Source: an uncultured Phascolarctobacterium sp.
GTDB lineage: Bacteria; Bacillota; Negativicutes; Acidaminococcales; Acidaminococcaceae
Direction of reading: 5' to 3'
DNA: 38,917 bases
Assembly (NCBI GenBank): GCA_949288065.1
Contig: CASEIL010000010.1
Coordinates: 1 to 38,917 of the forward strand
Shown in pieces: positions 17,423 through 26,010 of the stretch (position 1 is its first letter; each line of letters starts with the position of its first letter). Under the pieces are notes generated by a model, which was not told the origin of the DNA, ran no database searches, and saw only the letters and a program-made list of their open reading frames with translations. Position numbers and translations under genes: made by a program.

Positions 17423-17777
17423 CTTCGTCCTCCGCAAAGCTTTCAGAAGGAGCGTCAGCCCAGAGCTGCTCCAGATTGTAAAAATCGCGGTCCTCTTCGA
17501 TAAAGATGTGCGCCACGCAGTCGCCGTAATCCATTAAAATCCAGCGGCCTTCGGCATAGCCTTCCGTATGAGACGGCAAAATCCCGTCCTCAGCCAGCTT
17601 TTCTTCGATATTATCGGCAATAGCCTTAACCAGCGTTACATTGTTAGCGCTGGCAATTACAAAATAATCGGTCAGCGGCGAAAGGTTTTCCATGTTCAAA
17701 AGCAAAATATCCTTCGCCTTTTTGTCAGATGCTGCGGCGGCAATTTTGCGCGCCACCTCCTGCGGGGTAAAATTCAT
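17415..17777 (-). CDS. rsfS: Ribosomal silencing factor RsfS
   Basis: The 120-residue protein belongs to the RsfS/YbeB/Iojap family, which binds ribosomal protein uL14 and blocks subunit joining in stationary phase or starvation. Family signatures seen are NLSPLTDYFVIASANN and WILMDYGDCVAHIFIEEDRDFYNLEQLW. An AAAGGAGG site precedes the ATG. The nadD-yqeK-LCP-rsfS order is typical of Firmicutes. Confidence 0.94.
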   Translation of the reverse strand: MNFTPQEVARKIAAAASDKKAKDILLLNMENLSPLTDYFVIASANNVTLVKAIADNIEEKLAEDGILPSHTEGYAEGRWILMDYGDCVAHIFIEEDRDFYNLEQLWADAPSESFAEDEDE

Positions 17778-17798
17778 TGTTCAGCCTCCTTTGGTCTG

Positions 17799-18818
17799 TT
17801 AATTATTATCAGTATCAGTTGTTTCTGTTTCTTCCGCACCACCGGGCGGCATGTGCGGTATGCCAAGCTCCGTTAAGGTGCGCTCTACTTCTTCCGGCGA
17901 GGTACGCCAGTAACTTACGCCATCGGGCGAATCGTAAAAATCGCCGTACAGCATACAGCTTTTCAAATTCTGGTCGCCAAACAGCTTAAAGGTGTTGGCA
18001 GCCTTAATCATCGTCATGGTGTCCATGTCGGTTTCCACATGCCTGTCCACGGTGGAAAACAGCGCCGGTATTTTGGTAACGGTATCAATATTAAAAATCT
18101 GCGCCGCCAGTGCCATCATAAATTTTTGCTGGCGCTGAACGCGGCCAATGTCGCCCAGCTCGTCCTTGCGGAAACGCACATACTGCCCGGCCAGTTCGCC
18201 GTTAAGGTGCTGGTAGCCGTGCTTAATGTCGATAACAAGATCTGCATACGGGTCTTCATAATACATATCCTTATCAACATACAAATCCACGCCGCCGATA
18301 AGGTCGATGGATTCCTTAAACGCGCGCCAGTCTACCAAAACATAATAATGTATCGGCACGCGCAAAAGGTTGGCAACCGTCTGCTTGGCCAGCATTACGC
18401 CGCCGTAAGCATAGGCTGCGTTAATTTTATCGTAACCCTTGTGCCCGGGTATCTGCACCATCGTGTCGCGCGGCATGGATACCAGCGCTACCTCGTTGCC
18501 CTCCGGGTCGAAGCTCGCCAGCATCATCGCGTCGGTGCGTTTCGGTTCGGTTTCCGCCGCCTCGCTGTCGCCGTCGTCCACGCCCAAAAGTAGCACGTTA
18601 ATGCGGCTGTTCAGCTTTGCGTCCTCAGTTATTTTGCTGTCCGCGCCCACAACTGCTACCTGCGGCGGCGCAATCAGGTTATCATAGCACCACACGGCGC
18701 CCCAAAAGCCTGCCGTAACCACAGCTGCCAGCAGCACCACAACAAATACCAGCCTGCCCCATCTCAGCTTGCGCTTGCGCTGAGGGCGCTGAGGTTTGTT
18801 ATCTTCTTCTAACGCCAT
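17799..18818 (-). CDS. LytR-CpsA-Psr (LCP) family cell-wall glycopolymer ligase
   Basis: The 339-residue product has a basic cytoplasmic N-terminus, one transmembrane helix (about residues 23-45) and an extracytoplasmic LCP domain. The domain shows NVLLLGVDDG, RTDAMMLASFDP, VSMPRDTMVQIPG, KINAAYAYGG, DLIGGVDLYVD and YVRFRKDELGDIGRVQRQQ, with the Arg/Asp residues that bind polyprenyl phosphate in the family. The tail is Glu/Thr/Asp-rich. LCP enzymes attach glycopolymers to peptidoglycan or related acceptors; the acceptor in a diderm Firmicute is unclear. TAGGAGAG precedes the ATG. Confidence 0.92.
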   Translation of the reverse strand: MALEEDNKPQRPQRKRKLRWGRLVFVVVLLAAVVTAGFWGAVWCYDNLIAPPQVAVVGADSKITEDAKLNSRINVLLLGVDDGDSEAAETEPKRTDAMMLASFDPEGNEVALVSMPRDTMVQIPGHKGYDKINAAYAYGGVMLAKQTVANLLRVPIHYYVLVDWRAFKESIDLIGGVDLYVDKDMYYEDPYADLVIDIKHGYQHLNGELAGQYVRFRKDELGDIGRVQRQQKFMMALAAQIFNIDTVTKIPALFSTVDRHVETDMDTMTMIKAANTFKLFGDQNLKSCMLYGDFYDSPDGVSYWRTSPEEVERTLTELGIPHMPPGGAEETETTDTDNN

Positions 18819-18841
18819 ATAACTCTCCTAACCACAGCAGT

Positions 18842-19414
18842 TTACTTTTTTAATTTAGCAATCAGCTGGTTATAGCCAAAAATGCAGTCCGGATGGATTA
18901 AAAGCTTATTGTCCAGCAAATATTCAATCGTGTTGGCATAGGATTTTATCATGCCCTTTTCCAGATTTTCAAAGCACACCTTGCGCAGCTTTTCCACGCC
19001 GTCAAAATCCCTGCCCGGCTCAATTAAATCTGCCAGGTACACCACCATGTCAAGCTCCGTCATGTCCAGCGCGCCGGTGCTGTGCAGGCGGATGGCTTCC
19101 AAAATTTCCGGGTCGGTTACGCCATATTTATGCTCCGCATAATATGCGCCCATTTTGGCATGCAGCAAAATCGGCTGGCGGCGTTCCACCTCGTCCACCT
19201 CAAGCCCTAAGGCTTCGGCGGTTTCCACCTGCTTATCCGTCGGCACCTCGCGCCCGCAATCGTGCAAAAGCGAGGCAACGGCAACCTTTTCCGCTGGCAT
19301 ACCGTAATGCTCTGCCATGGCCAGCGCCGTTTCATACACGCCCAGCGAATGTTTAAAGCGTTTGGGCGGCAATGCCTGCTGCAATTTATCCTTCATTTCG
19401 TCAATCGTAAGCAC
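18842..19414 (-). CDS. yqeK: HD-domain phosphohydrolase YqeK (Ap4A hydrolase family)
   Basis: The 190-residue protein has the HD signature: HSLGVYETALAMAEHYG followed by ASLLHDCGREVP, a later LHAKMGAYYA and the metal-binding Asp in DMVVYLADLIEPGRDF. Members of the YqeK family hydrolyse diadenosine tetraphosphate symmetrically. The GTG start follows AGAAGGA. It lies 14 bases after nadD in the same operon, the usual Firmicute pairing. Confidence 0.92.
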   Translation of the reverse strand: MLTIDEMKDKLQQALPPKRFKHSLGVYETALAMAEHYGMPAEKVAVASLLHDCGREVPTDKQVETAEALGLEVDEVERRQPILLHAKMGAYYAEHKYGVTDPEILEAIRLHSTGALDMTELDMVVYLADLIEPGRDFDGVEKLRKVCFENLEKGMIKSYANTIEYLLDNKLLIHPDCIFGYNQLIAKLKK

Positions 19415-19428
19415 AATTATCCTTCTTT

Positions 19429-20034
19429 CTAACGGTACAGCCCTTTTTGCAAAATATAATCGCGCACAGCTTCAGGCACCATCTCCGAAAAATCCTCGCC
19501 GTTTTTTACGCGTTCGCGGATTTCTGTGGATGACACTGCCTGCTCCGGCATTTTTAAAAGCATAATTTTTTCTTCGCCCAGCCCGCCGAAGGCTTCTCTT
19601 GCTTTGGCAAAGGCTTTGGCGTAACCCGGCCTTGCCACCGCTACAAAGGTTACCTCGTTTAGCAGCTCGTAAATATGGTTCCAGGTGTTAAGCTGCGGCA
19701 CCGAATCCGCACCGACGATAAAATACAGCTCGCTTTCGGGGTACTGTTTTTTCAGCTCCAGCACCGTGTCATAGGTATAGGAAATGCCGCTGCGCTTTAA
19801 CTCCACGTCGCTAACTTCAAAATAAGGGTAAGGCTCCGCCGCCAGCTCCGTCATGCGGTAACGGTCCTGCGCCGCCGCATACTCCATGCCGATTTTATGC
19901 GGTGCAATATAAGCCGGCACAAAAAGCACCTTATCCAGATTTAAGCTGCGGTAAACAAATTCCGCGCTGCTCAGGTGGCCCTTATGAATGGGGTCGAACG
20001 ACCCGCCGATAATGCCAAGCTTTTTAACTGTCAC
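19429..20034 (-). CDS. nadD: Nicotinate-nucleotide adenylyltransferase
   Basis: The 201-residue enzyme makes deamido-NAD from nicotinate mononucleotide and ATP. The nucleotidyltransferase motif GGSFDPIHKGHL is near the N-terminus, FIVGADSVPQLNTW is central and the ISSTEIR-type motif appears as VSSTEIRERV. The GTG start has TTGGAGGAAA 8 bases upstream. A TATAAT box on the minus strand (20077-20072) may give this gene its own promoter. Confidence 0.95.
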   Translation of the reverse strand: MTVKKLGIIGGSFDPIHKGHLSSAEFVYRSLNLDKVLFVPAYIAPHKIGMEYAAAQDRYRMTELAAEPYPYFEVSDVELKRSGISYTYDTVLELKKQYPESELYFIVGADSVPQLNTWNHIYELLNEVTFVAVARPGYAKAFAKAREAFGGLGEEKIMLLKMPEQAVSSTEIRERVKNGEDFSEMVPEAVRDYILQKGLYR

Positions 20035-20077
20035 AGCTGCTTTCCTCCAAAATAAAACGTATCATCATGTAATTATA

Positions 20078-20257
20078 TCACATCTCGACAAAAAATTGAG
20101 CAATTTTCTCCAATATATAAATAATTATTGCAAAAAAAATTAAGGCTTTTAAACGATCCTTAATATCAAAAACAGTTTTAGGCCTTCTAAGATATTCATA
20201 GAAGGCCGTTAAAACTTCTTTTAAAGTTGTTTTGTGTTTGTTATGGCCGTTATTCAT
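20078..20257 (-). CDS. 59-residue single-pass membrane protein at the end of the MacAB operon
   Basis: The ATG at 20257 overlaps the last codons of the ABC permease gene and has GAGGCG about 8 bases upstream. The product has a basic, polar N-terminal half (residues 1-38) with helical character, then one hydrophobic helix ALIFFAIIIYILEKIAQFF. A longer frame open to 20350 lies entirely inside the permease gene and is a shadow. No family was recognised. Position suggests a small partner of the pump, but it could be unrelated. Confidence 0.6.
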   Translation of the reverse strand: MNNGHNKHKTTLKEVLTAFYEYLRRPKTVFDIKDRLKALIFFAIIIYILEKIAQFFVEM

Positions 20258-21464
20258 AGCGCAGCGCCTCAATCGGGTCAAGCAGCGCTGCCTTGCGCGC
20301 CGGGTAAATGCCAAAGAACAGGCCAATGCCGACGGAAAACAGCACGGCAATTAAAATTACCGGCACGGAAATTATCGTCATCCACCCCGCAAAATAGCTG
20401 ATGGCGTAGGATGCGCCGACGCCGAGGGCTACGCCCAGCGTACCGCCCACAATGCCGATAACCATTGCTTCAATTAAAAACTGCAAAAGTATGTTGTCGT
20501 ACGTTGCGCCCAGCGCCTTGCGGATGCCAATTTCACGCGTGCGCTCCGTTACCGATACCAGCATAATGTTCATAATGCCGATGCCGCCTACAAGTAAGCT
20601 GATAGCAGCGATGCAGCCAAGCAGCATGGTAATGGTGTTGGCAGTTTCCATCATCGTATCCATTAAAGCCGCCAGGTTGCGCACCGTAAAGTCGTCGTAT
20701 TCGTCGTCCTGAATTTTATGGCGCACACGCAAAAGCGCTTCCACGTCCGCCTGCACCTGGTCGATTACGTTTTCGTTCTCTGCCTGAATGGTAATGCGGC
20801 TGATGTAGGTAATGCCCATCATGCGGTTCTGCGCCGTCGTCAGCGGAATAAATACCACGTCGTCCTGGTCCTGCCCGCTGGAGGACTGCCCCATTGCCTG
20901 CAATACGCCTACAACCTTAAACGGCGCTTTGTTAATGCGCACGGTTTTGCCAAGCGCGTTGCCGTCCGGGAACAGGTTTTCTACAATCGTCTGGCCAATA
21001 ACGCACACGCGGTCGCGGCTGGTAAGGTCGCGCTGGGTTAAGTTGCGCCCTTCCTCAAGCTGATAGTTGCGTATATCAAGCACATTCGGCGTAGTGCCTT
21101 CCACGCTCGCCGTCCAGTTCTGGTTGCCGGCAACAAGCTGGTAGCTGCGCGATACCGAAGGCGCAACGTGCGCAATGCCGTCAATCTGCTTTTCAATCGC
21201 TTCGGCGTCCTCCGCCGTCAGCCTTGCGCCCTCGCCCATAGGCAAACGCGCGCCGCTTGGGGTACGCCCGCCGCTCATTACAATCAGCAAATTGCTGCCC
21301 AGGCTGGAGATATTGCTTTTAATCTGTTCCTTAACGCCAAAACCCAGGCTCACCATGGCAATAACCGCGCCCACGCCGATAATAATGCCCAAAAGCGTTA
21401 AAAACGTGCGCAGTTTATTGGTGAACATGCCGTCCAGCGCCATTTTGATAGATTCGTTAAACAC
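20250..21464 (-). CDS. MacB-like ABC transporter permease
   Basis: The 404-residue protein has the MacB/FtsX permease layout. An N-terminal transmembrane helix (FLTLLGIIIGVGAVIAM) comes first, then a large extracytoplasmic MacB_PCD domain (about residues 50-245) and three C-terminal helices beginning near NTITMLLGCIAAISLLVGGIGIMNIMLVS. The coupling segment is TERTREIGIRKALGA. The best start is a GTG at 21464 with GGAGGTG 6 bases upstream, 5 bases after the ATPase stop; GTG 21479 lies inside the ATPase gene. In this family the ATPase is usually a separate protein outside Gram-negative MacB proper, as here. Confidence 0.92.
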   Translation of the reverse strand: MFNESIKMALDGMFTNKLRTFLTLLGIIIGVGAVIAMVSLGFGVKEQIKSNISSLGSNLLIVMSGGRTPSGARLPMGEGARLTAEDAEAIEKQIDGIAHVAPSVSRSYQLVAGNQNWTASVEGTTPNVLDIRNYQLEEGRNLTQRDLTSRDRVCVIGQTIVENLFPDGNALGKTVRINKAPFKVVGVLQAMGQSSSGQDQDDVVFIPLTTAQNRMMGITYISRITIQAENENVIDQVQADVEALLRVRHKIQDDEYDDFTVRNLAALMDTMMETANTITMLLGCIAAISLLVGGIGIMNIMLVSVTERTREIGIRKALGATYDNILLQFLIEAMVIGIVGGTLGVALGVGASYAISYFAGWMTIISVPVILIAVLFSVGIGLFFGIYPARKAALLDPIEALRYE

Positions 21465-21469
21465 AGGCG

Positions 21470-22153
21470 TCACCTCCACTCGTCGCTGACGAGCCTGCCG
21501 TCGCGCATAACCAAAATGCGTTTGGTCTGCCCGGCAATATCCGGTTCGTGCGTAACCATTACAATGGTCTTGCCCTCATCATTCATCGCTTTAAAAATAT
21601 CCATAATTTCATAGCTGGATTTAGTATCAAGGTTGCCGGTAGGTTCGTCCGCCATAATAATGGCAGGGTTGTTTACCAAAGCGCGGGCAATCGCCACACG
21701 CTGGCGCTGGCCGCCGCTCATCTCGTTCGGCTTATGGTCAAGCCTGTTGCCAAGCCCTACTGCCTCCAATGCTTTGGCGGCGCGCTCCATGCGCTCATCC
21801 TCTTCCACACCGGCATAAACCAAAGGCAGCGCCACATTAACCTGTGCCGTCAGCTTCGGCAGCAAATTAAAGTTCTGGAACACAAAGCCTATTTCCGCAT
21901 TGCGGGTATGTGCCAGCTCGTTATCGTCGTAACCGGCAATATCGCGCCCGCGCAGAAAATAATGCCCGCTCGTCGGCCTGTCCAGGCAGCCCAAAATGTT
22001 CATCATCGTCGATTTGCCGCTGCCGGAAGGCCCCATAATCGAGGTAAACTCGCCGTCGCCGATGCTTACATTAACATGGTCCAGCGCATGCACTATGCTG
22101 TCGCCCATTACGTATGATTTTACTATATCTACAAGCCTGATTATTTCTGCCAT
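21470..22153 (-). CDS. ABC transporter ATP-binding protein (MacB/LolD type)
   Basis: The 227-residue ATPase has Walker [10 protein letters not shown]-loop FQNFNLL, signature [15 protein letters not shown], Walker [14 protein letters not shown] and switch His in VMVTHEPD. The [19 protein letters not shown] stretch is typical of the MacB/LolD group. It would power the permease encoded directly downstream and work with the adaptor encoded upstream. Confidence 0.95.
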   Translation of the reverse strand: MAEIIRLVDIVKSYVMGDSIVHALDHVNVSIGDGEFTSIMGPSGSGKSTMMNILGCLDRPTSGHYFLRGRDIAGYDDNELAHTRNAEIGFVFQNFNLLPKLTAQVNVALPLVYAGVEEDERMERAAKALEAVGLGNRLDHKPNEMSGGQRQRVAIARALVNNPAIIMADEPTGNLDTKSSYEIMDIFKAMNDEGKTIVMVTHEPDIAGQTKRILVMRDGRLVSDEWR

Positions 22154-22175
22154 GTCCTGCCTCTTTCACGGCCTG

Positions 22176-23231
22176 TTAAATCGGCCCTCTCATATTATTC
22201 TGCTGGGTAGCGCGCTGTTTAACCAAAAGCACGTCGCCCTCTTTCAGGTCGCCCGTAACGGCAATGTTTTCCTCGCCGCTAAGGCCCACCTTCACATCAA
22301 CATCCCTGCTGGTTTTGGCAGCTGCATCGTAAACCTTAACATAGCTGCGCCCGTCCTCATAATAAATGCAGTTAGGCGGCACCATTAAGGTGTTGTCCTG
22401 CTGCTCAATAATAATATTCGTCCTTGCCGTCATCGTCGGCAGCAGCTTGCCTTCGGGGTTGGCAACATCAACATAAACGGTGTAGTAAATTACGTTATCC
22501 TCCGTAACGGCAGAACGCGAAATTAAACGCACCGTGCCGGTGAAGGTTTCTTCCGGGTAAGCGTCAACCGTAAACTCAACCGTCTGCCCAACTTTTACGC
22601 GTCCAATGTCCGATTCATCCACCAAAGTATCAATCTGCATATCGTCAAGGTTAGCGACGGACATAATTACCTGCGGCTCGCTGATACCGGAGCTGATGGT
22701 CTGCCCGACAGGCGTCGGCTCGCCGATAATATAGCCCGCAATCGGGGAAGTGATAACCGTATCGTTCACATCGGAAACCGCCTGGTCGTAATTAGCCTTG
22801 GCAACGATGTAATCGGATTCCGCCAGGTCATAATCACTGCGCGAAATCGCGCCCTGCGCTAAAAGCGCCGTGTAACGGTTATAGGTAAGCTCGGCATTAT
22901 CAAGGCGCGCCTTCATCTGGCGTGCGGTTGCCTCCAAAGCCGTGCTGTCCAGCTTAACAAGCACCTGCCCTGCTTCAACGTGCTGGTTTTCCTCAACCAG
23001 TACCTCAACAATGCGGCCCGTAATTTTAGAGCTGATGTCTACGTTATCGACAGCGCTCAAACTACCCGTTGCCGAAATGCTGTCCTTCAGCGTGCCGTAT
23101 TCCACCTTCGCCGTTTTAACGGTAGTTTCCACCTGCGTAACGCTCTGGTAGTACGAATAGCCGCCGTAGCAAATAGCCGCCAGAATAACCAAAAAGCCGA
23201 TAACATATTTATTACGTTTAATAAACTTCAT
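22176..23231 (-). CDS. MacA-like periplasmic adaptor (HlyD family)
   Basis: The 351-residue protein has an N-terminal membrane anchor (residues about 9-28), lipoyl-like halves (ISSKITGRIVEVLVEENQHVEAGQVLV in part, and TSPIAGYI), a helical hairpin (about 85-140) and a beta-barrel and membrane-proximal region. MacA-type features include the long hairpin and the GxTV-like VGQTVEFTVDAY. It begins the MacA-ATPase-permease operon. CAGGAGGGGAG precedes the ATG. Together these would form a tripartite exporter with an outer-membrane channel encoded elsewhere; substrate unknown. Confidence 0.92.
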   Translation of the reverse strand: MKFIKRNKYVIGFLVILAAICYGGYSYYQSVTQVETTVKTAKVEYGTLKDSISATGSLSAVDNVDISSKITGRIVEVLVEENQHVEAGQVLVKLDSTALEATARQMKARLDNAELTYNRYTALLAQGAISRSDYDLAESDYIVAKANYDQAVSDVNDTVITSPIAGYIIGEPTPVGQTISSGISEPQVIMSVANLDDMQIDTLVDESDIGRVKVGQTVEFTVDAYPEETFTGTVRLISRSAVTEDNVIYYTVYVDVANPEGKLLPTMTARTNIIIEQQDNTLMVPPNCIYYEDGRSYVKVYDAAAKTSRDVDVKVGLSGEENIAVTGDLKEGDVLLVKQRATQQNNMRGPI

Positions 23232-23275
23232 TCCTGCTCCCCTCCTGATAATTTTAATTAGCTTTCACTAATCTA

Positions 23276-23284
23276 ATTATAGCA
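23276..23284 (-). promoter_or_regulatory. Extended -10 promoter for the MacAB-like operon
   Basis: On the minus strand TGC-TATAAT (23284-23276) is a perfect extended -10, about 45 bases upstream of the adaptor start. No good -35 was found. Confidence 0.5.
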
Positions 23285-23411
23285 TTTTCAGCTTTGTTCT
23301 TAAATATATATTACACATAAACTATGGCAAATTTATGTCAGTTTTTATTTTATTTTTTAACGGCAAAGTGATATACTAAAAATATAAAAGCATTAAAGGA
23401 GGCTGACCTTT

Positions 23412-23513
23412 ATGAAAAAATCGTCGTGGCTCATTTTGCTGGCGCTGGCATTTATTGCTTACTGCCTGCTGCGCAAAAAACGTAAGGAGCAGCATACCGC
23501 TGATGAAAACTAA
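23412..23513 (+). CDS. 33-residue membrane microprotein
   Basis: A strong AAAGGAGG lies upstream of an ATG that opens a 33-codon frame. The product has a short basic start (MKKSSW), a hydrophobic helix LILLALAFIAYCLL, and a charged tail RKKRKEQHTADEN. This is a positive-inside single-span protein. It overlaps the start of the DUF1624 gene by 11 bases and carries that gene's AAGGAG, so the two are probably coupled. No family was recognised. Confidence 0.65.
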   Translation: MKKSSWLILLALAFIAYCLLRKKRKEQHTADEN

Positions 23514-24234
23514 GCGCCTTCCCCTTATCGACACCCTGCGCGGGCTGGCGCTTATAAATATGTTTGTTTACCACGCCCTGTGGAGCATGGCAAACCTGTT
23601 CGGCAAACAAATAGATTTTTTAAACAGCACGCCCGCTTATTTGTGGCAGCAAAGCGGAGCCTCGCTGTTCATATTGCTTTCCGGCTTTTGCTGGGCGCTG
23701 ACGCATAAACATTTAAAGCGCAGCCTTGTAGTTTTGGGCTGCGCCTTTTTTATATTCATCTGCACTTTTTTATTTAATAAAAATAACGTCATTACTTTCG
23801 GCATTTTAGCCTTCATGGGCTCAGCCATGCTCATCATGGTGCCGCTTAGCAAAATTTTGCGCCGCCTGCCGCCCTGGGGCGGATTATTTTTAAGCCTGCT
23901 TTTATTTTTCGCCTGTAAAAATATCCGGCACGGCAGCATCGGGCTTGGCACATGGCAGATAGAACTGCCGCAAGCGCTGTACAGCAATTATTTTACTGCC
24001 TGGCTCGGCTTACCACCGGAAGGCTTCCACTCCGCCGATTACTTTCCCATCCTCCCGTGGCTGTTTATGTACACGGCAGGCTACTTTATCTATTACGCCT
24101 GCGGCAAATTACTAACAAAAACCAGCGCCACCAGCTTCAACATCCCACCGCTTTCCCTGTTAGGCCGCCACTCCTTAGCCGCCTATTTAATCCACCAGCC
24201 GGTAATTGTAGCGTTGCTGTGGGTGTGGTATTAG
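23503..24234 (+). CDS. DUF1624 / heparan-alpha-glucosaminide N-acetyltransferase-like membrane protein
   Basis: The 243-residue protein begins RLPLIDTLRGLALINMFVYHALW, the signature of the DUF1624 (HGSNAT catalytic-like) acyltransferase group, and has about seven membrane helices. It ends GRHSLAAYLIHQPVIVALLW, matching the family end. Members are thought to move acyl groups onto surface sugars, but bacterial substrates are mostly unknown. ATG 23503 is preferred because family homology starts there; AAGGAG is 14 bases upstream, a loose spacing that fits translational coupling to the microprotein. Confidence 0.82.
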   Translation: MKTKRLPLIDTLRGLALINMFVYHALWSMANLFGKQIDFLNSTPAYLWQQSGASLFILLSGFCWALTHKHLKRSLVVLGCAFFIFICTFLFNKNNVITFGILAFMGSAMLIMVPLSKILRRLPPWGGLFLSLLLFFACKNIRHGSIGLGTWQIELPQALYSNYFTAWLGLPPEGFHSADYFPILPWLFMYTAGYFIYYACGKLLTKTSATSFNIPPLSLLGRHSLAAYLIHQPVIVALLWVWY

Positions 24235-24281
24235 GTAATTGGGTAAAAATATAAATCAAAATTTTACACCATTCAGCAAAT

Positions 24282-24310
24282 AAAAAACACCGGTTAAACC
24301 GGTGTTTTTT
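24282..24310. terminator. Bidirectional intrinsic terminator
   Basis: AAAAAACACCGG (24282-24293) pairs with CCGGTGTTTTTT (24299-24310), loop TTAAA. The T-run on both strands serves the acyltransferase gene and the convergent HAD gene. Confidence 0.85.
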
Positions 24311-24344
24311 ATTGTAATTACACATTTAAAATTTTAATATTATC

Positions 24345-25160
24345 TCACTCCGGCACGTTTATCTGTGTGGTTAAAATGTTTTCAATGGCAAGTCCGACGC
24401 CGTCGTTGTCGTTGCTGGCAGTTATCATTTTGGCGTACTTTTGCACCTGTGGTTTGGCGTTGGCAACTGCCACGCCGATGCCCGCATTTTTAATCATGCT
24501 TAAATCGTTGTTGCTGTCGCCGATGCACATAATTTCTTCCGGCTTAATGCCAAAACCTTCTGCCAGCTGTTTAACCGCCTGCCATTTGTTTACGCCCGGC
24601 TCCATCAGCTCTAAATAATTATCCTTGGAGCTGGTTACATCCACGCGCCCCTTAAAGGTTTCTTCAACGTCCTTCCACGTCGCTTCAAACTTATCTGGCG
24701 CAGTCATTAACAGCAGCTTGTTCGGCGCTTCTTCAATATTATAAATCTTCTCACCAAGCGCAATCGGCTGAATGCCGGATATTTTGGCATACATGCGCGA
24801 AAAGTCGTTTTCTTCTTTAACATATAAATTGTCGCCCATGTAAACCTGCACATAGTGCCCCTTTTCCTTAACGTAAGCCAGCAAATCCAGCGCAGTTTCC
24901 AGCTTCAGCGGATGGTTAACGTAAACCTTGCCGCTCAGCGCGCCTTTAACCAAAGCGCCGTTGTATGATACCAGCGGCACATCAAGCCCCAGCTTTTGCG
25001 CATAAGGCTGCATGGAGCAGTACATACGCCCGGAAGCGAGCGTAAAAACAATGCCTGCCTCAATGGCTTTTTTGATGGCTGCCTCATTGCGGGCAGAAAT
25101 TTGCCTGTCGTTATTTAAAAGCGTATCGTCCATATCGCTGGCGATGAGTTTTATCTGCAT
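24345..25160 (-). CDS. Cof-type HAD-superfamily phosphatase
   Basis: The 271-residue protein has HAD motif I DMDDTLLN near the start, motif II TLASGR, and the late GDSNNDLSMIKNAGIGVAVANA (motif IV), with a C2B cap domain between. The Cof/YidA family hydrolyses sugar phosphates, nucleotides or FMN with broad specificity. Length fits. It has its own extended -10 (TGT-TATAAT, 25205-25197, minus strand). Confidence 0.92.
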   Translation of the reverse strand: MQIKLIASDMDDTLLNNDRQISARNEAAIKKAIEAGIVFTLASGRMYCSMQPYAQKLGLDVPLVSYNGALVKGALSGKVYVNHPLKLETALDLLAYVKEKGHYVQVYMGDNLYVKEENDFSRMYAKISGIQPIALGEKIYNIEEAPNKLLLMTAPDKFEATWKDVEETFKGRVDVTSSKDNYLELMEPGVNKWQAVKQLAEGFGIKPEEIMCIGDSNNDLSMIKNAGIGVAVANAKPQVQKYAKMITASNDNDGVGLAIENILTTQINVPE

Positions 25161-25214
25161 AGTAAAAATTCCTTTCCTTTAACAAATTATAAACCTATTA
25201 TAACATAAAACGCT

Positions 25215-25242
25215 TTGCTTTTGCGCGCTGCTCAAGTATAAT
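25215..25242 (+). promoter_or_regulatory. Promoter of the 79-residue membrane protein gene
   Basis: TTGCTT (25215-25220), a 16-base spacer and TATAAT (25237-25242) precede the gene by about 30 bases. Confidence 0.55.
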
Positions 25243-25274
25243 AATAGCAGCAAATTATTTCAGGCGGAGGAGCT

Positions 25275-25514
25275 ATGTTTGAAGATTTTATTAAACGCAT
25301 AACGCAGGGCTTTGGCGGCACCATGTTTTTAATCAGCCTGCCGGTGGTTATGCTGGTGGCAGGGCTTATGTGTTACACCGCCGCCGGGCGGATTGGGCTG
25401 CCGGACGACGCTTACCGGATGGCGTTTGGCGGTGCCGTTATTGCAGGCGTTATTTTTGCGTGGAACTGGAACGGCTTTTTAGACCCCCAAAGCAAAAAGA
25501 AAACAAAAAAGTAA
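25275..25514 (+). CDS. 79-residue two-pass membrane protein of unknown function
   Basis: The gene has its own promoter, a strong GGAGGAG 5 bases before ATG and a terminator, so it is expressed alone. The product has a short amphipathic N-terminus and a hydrophobic helix (MFLISLPVVMLVAGLMCYTA). A polar loop, a second helix (MAFGGAVIAGVIFAWNW) and a Lys-rich tail follow. No family was recognised. Confidence 0.7.
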   Translation: MFEDFIKRITQGFGGTMFLISLPVVMLVAGLMCYTAAGRIGLPDDAYRMAFGGAVIAGVIFAWNWNGFLDPQSKKKTKK

Positions 25515-25547
25515 CCGGCTATGCTGTTAGCATAACCGGCCTTTTTT
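25513..25547 (+). terminator. Intrinsic terminator, overlapping the end of the small membrane gene
   Basis: CCGG-C-TATGCT pairs with AGCATA-A-CCGG across a 3-base loop, followed by six T residues at 25542-25547. Confidence 0.75.
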
Positions 25548-25881
25548 ATTGCTGTCCGTTCAAAAGCTTTGCGGCTTTAATTAAATCGCCGAGTGTGTAA
25601 TTTTCTATACTGCCTTCGCTGATTGCCGGTACGGCTTCCGCCTTGGGGCGGATACCGGGGGTACCATATAAAAGGGCGTCCGTTTCCACTTCAAAAATAT
25701 TTGTCAGCTGGTTAAGCATGGTTACGGTAATGCCGCAGCGCCCGCGCTCTAAATTGCTCATGTGGGTCTGGGTTACGCCAAGCAGCCTCGCAAGCTCAGA
25801 CTGGCTCATCATTTTTCTCACCCGCGCCAGCCTGATATTGGCGCCGATTTTTTTGTTGTTTATAACTCTCTGTACAGACAT
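25546..25881 (-). CDS. XRE-family helix-turn-helix regulator
   Basis: The 111-residue protein has an HTH_3 domain: IGANIRLARVRKMMSQSELARLLGVTQTHMSNLERGRCGITVTMLNQLTNIFEV (about residues 10-65, shown only as key segments SQSELARLL and VTQTHMSNLERG). It has a short Ala/Glu-rich C-terminus that may mediate dimer formation. The start at 25881 has GGGGGAG 7 bases upstream; a longer frame to 25929 lacks one. Palindromes overlap its promoter. It resembles a SinR/phage-repressor type regulator. Target unknown. Confidence 0.85.
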   Translation of the reverse strand: MSVQRVINNKKIGANIRLARVRKMMSQSELARLLGVTQTHMSNLERGRCGITVTMLNQLTNIFEVETDALLYGTPGIRPKAEAVPAISEGSIENYTLGDLIKAAKLLNGQQ

Positions 25882-25959
25882 AATAACTCCCCCTTTGTAT
25901 CCATCGTTTTGCGTATTATAAACCGGCAAAACAGCAAAATTTTACCCGTGTTTTTAACT

Positions 25960-25974
25960 GTATAAATATTATAC
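25960..25974. promoter_or_regulatory. Palindrome overlapping a -10 box upstream of the XRE gene
   Basis: GTATAA-ATA-TTATAC is a perfect inverted repeat. The minus-strand TATAAT (25973-25968) lies inside it, so a protein bound here would block the promoter. Autorepression by the XRE protein is the simplest reading, but it is inferred. Confidence 0.45.
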
Positions 25975-26010
25975 ACTATTTTTTACCGATTAGCCACCAA
26001 AATTTTATAT

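Noticed and set aside
24137..24325. 62-codon minus-strand frame at the acyltransferase end
   Set aside because: It spans the bidirectional terminator and is antisense to a conserved C-terminus.
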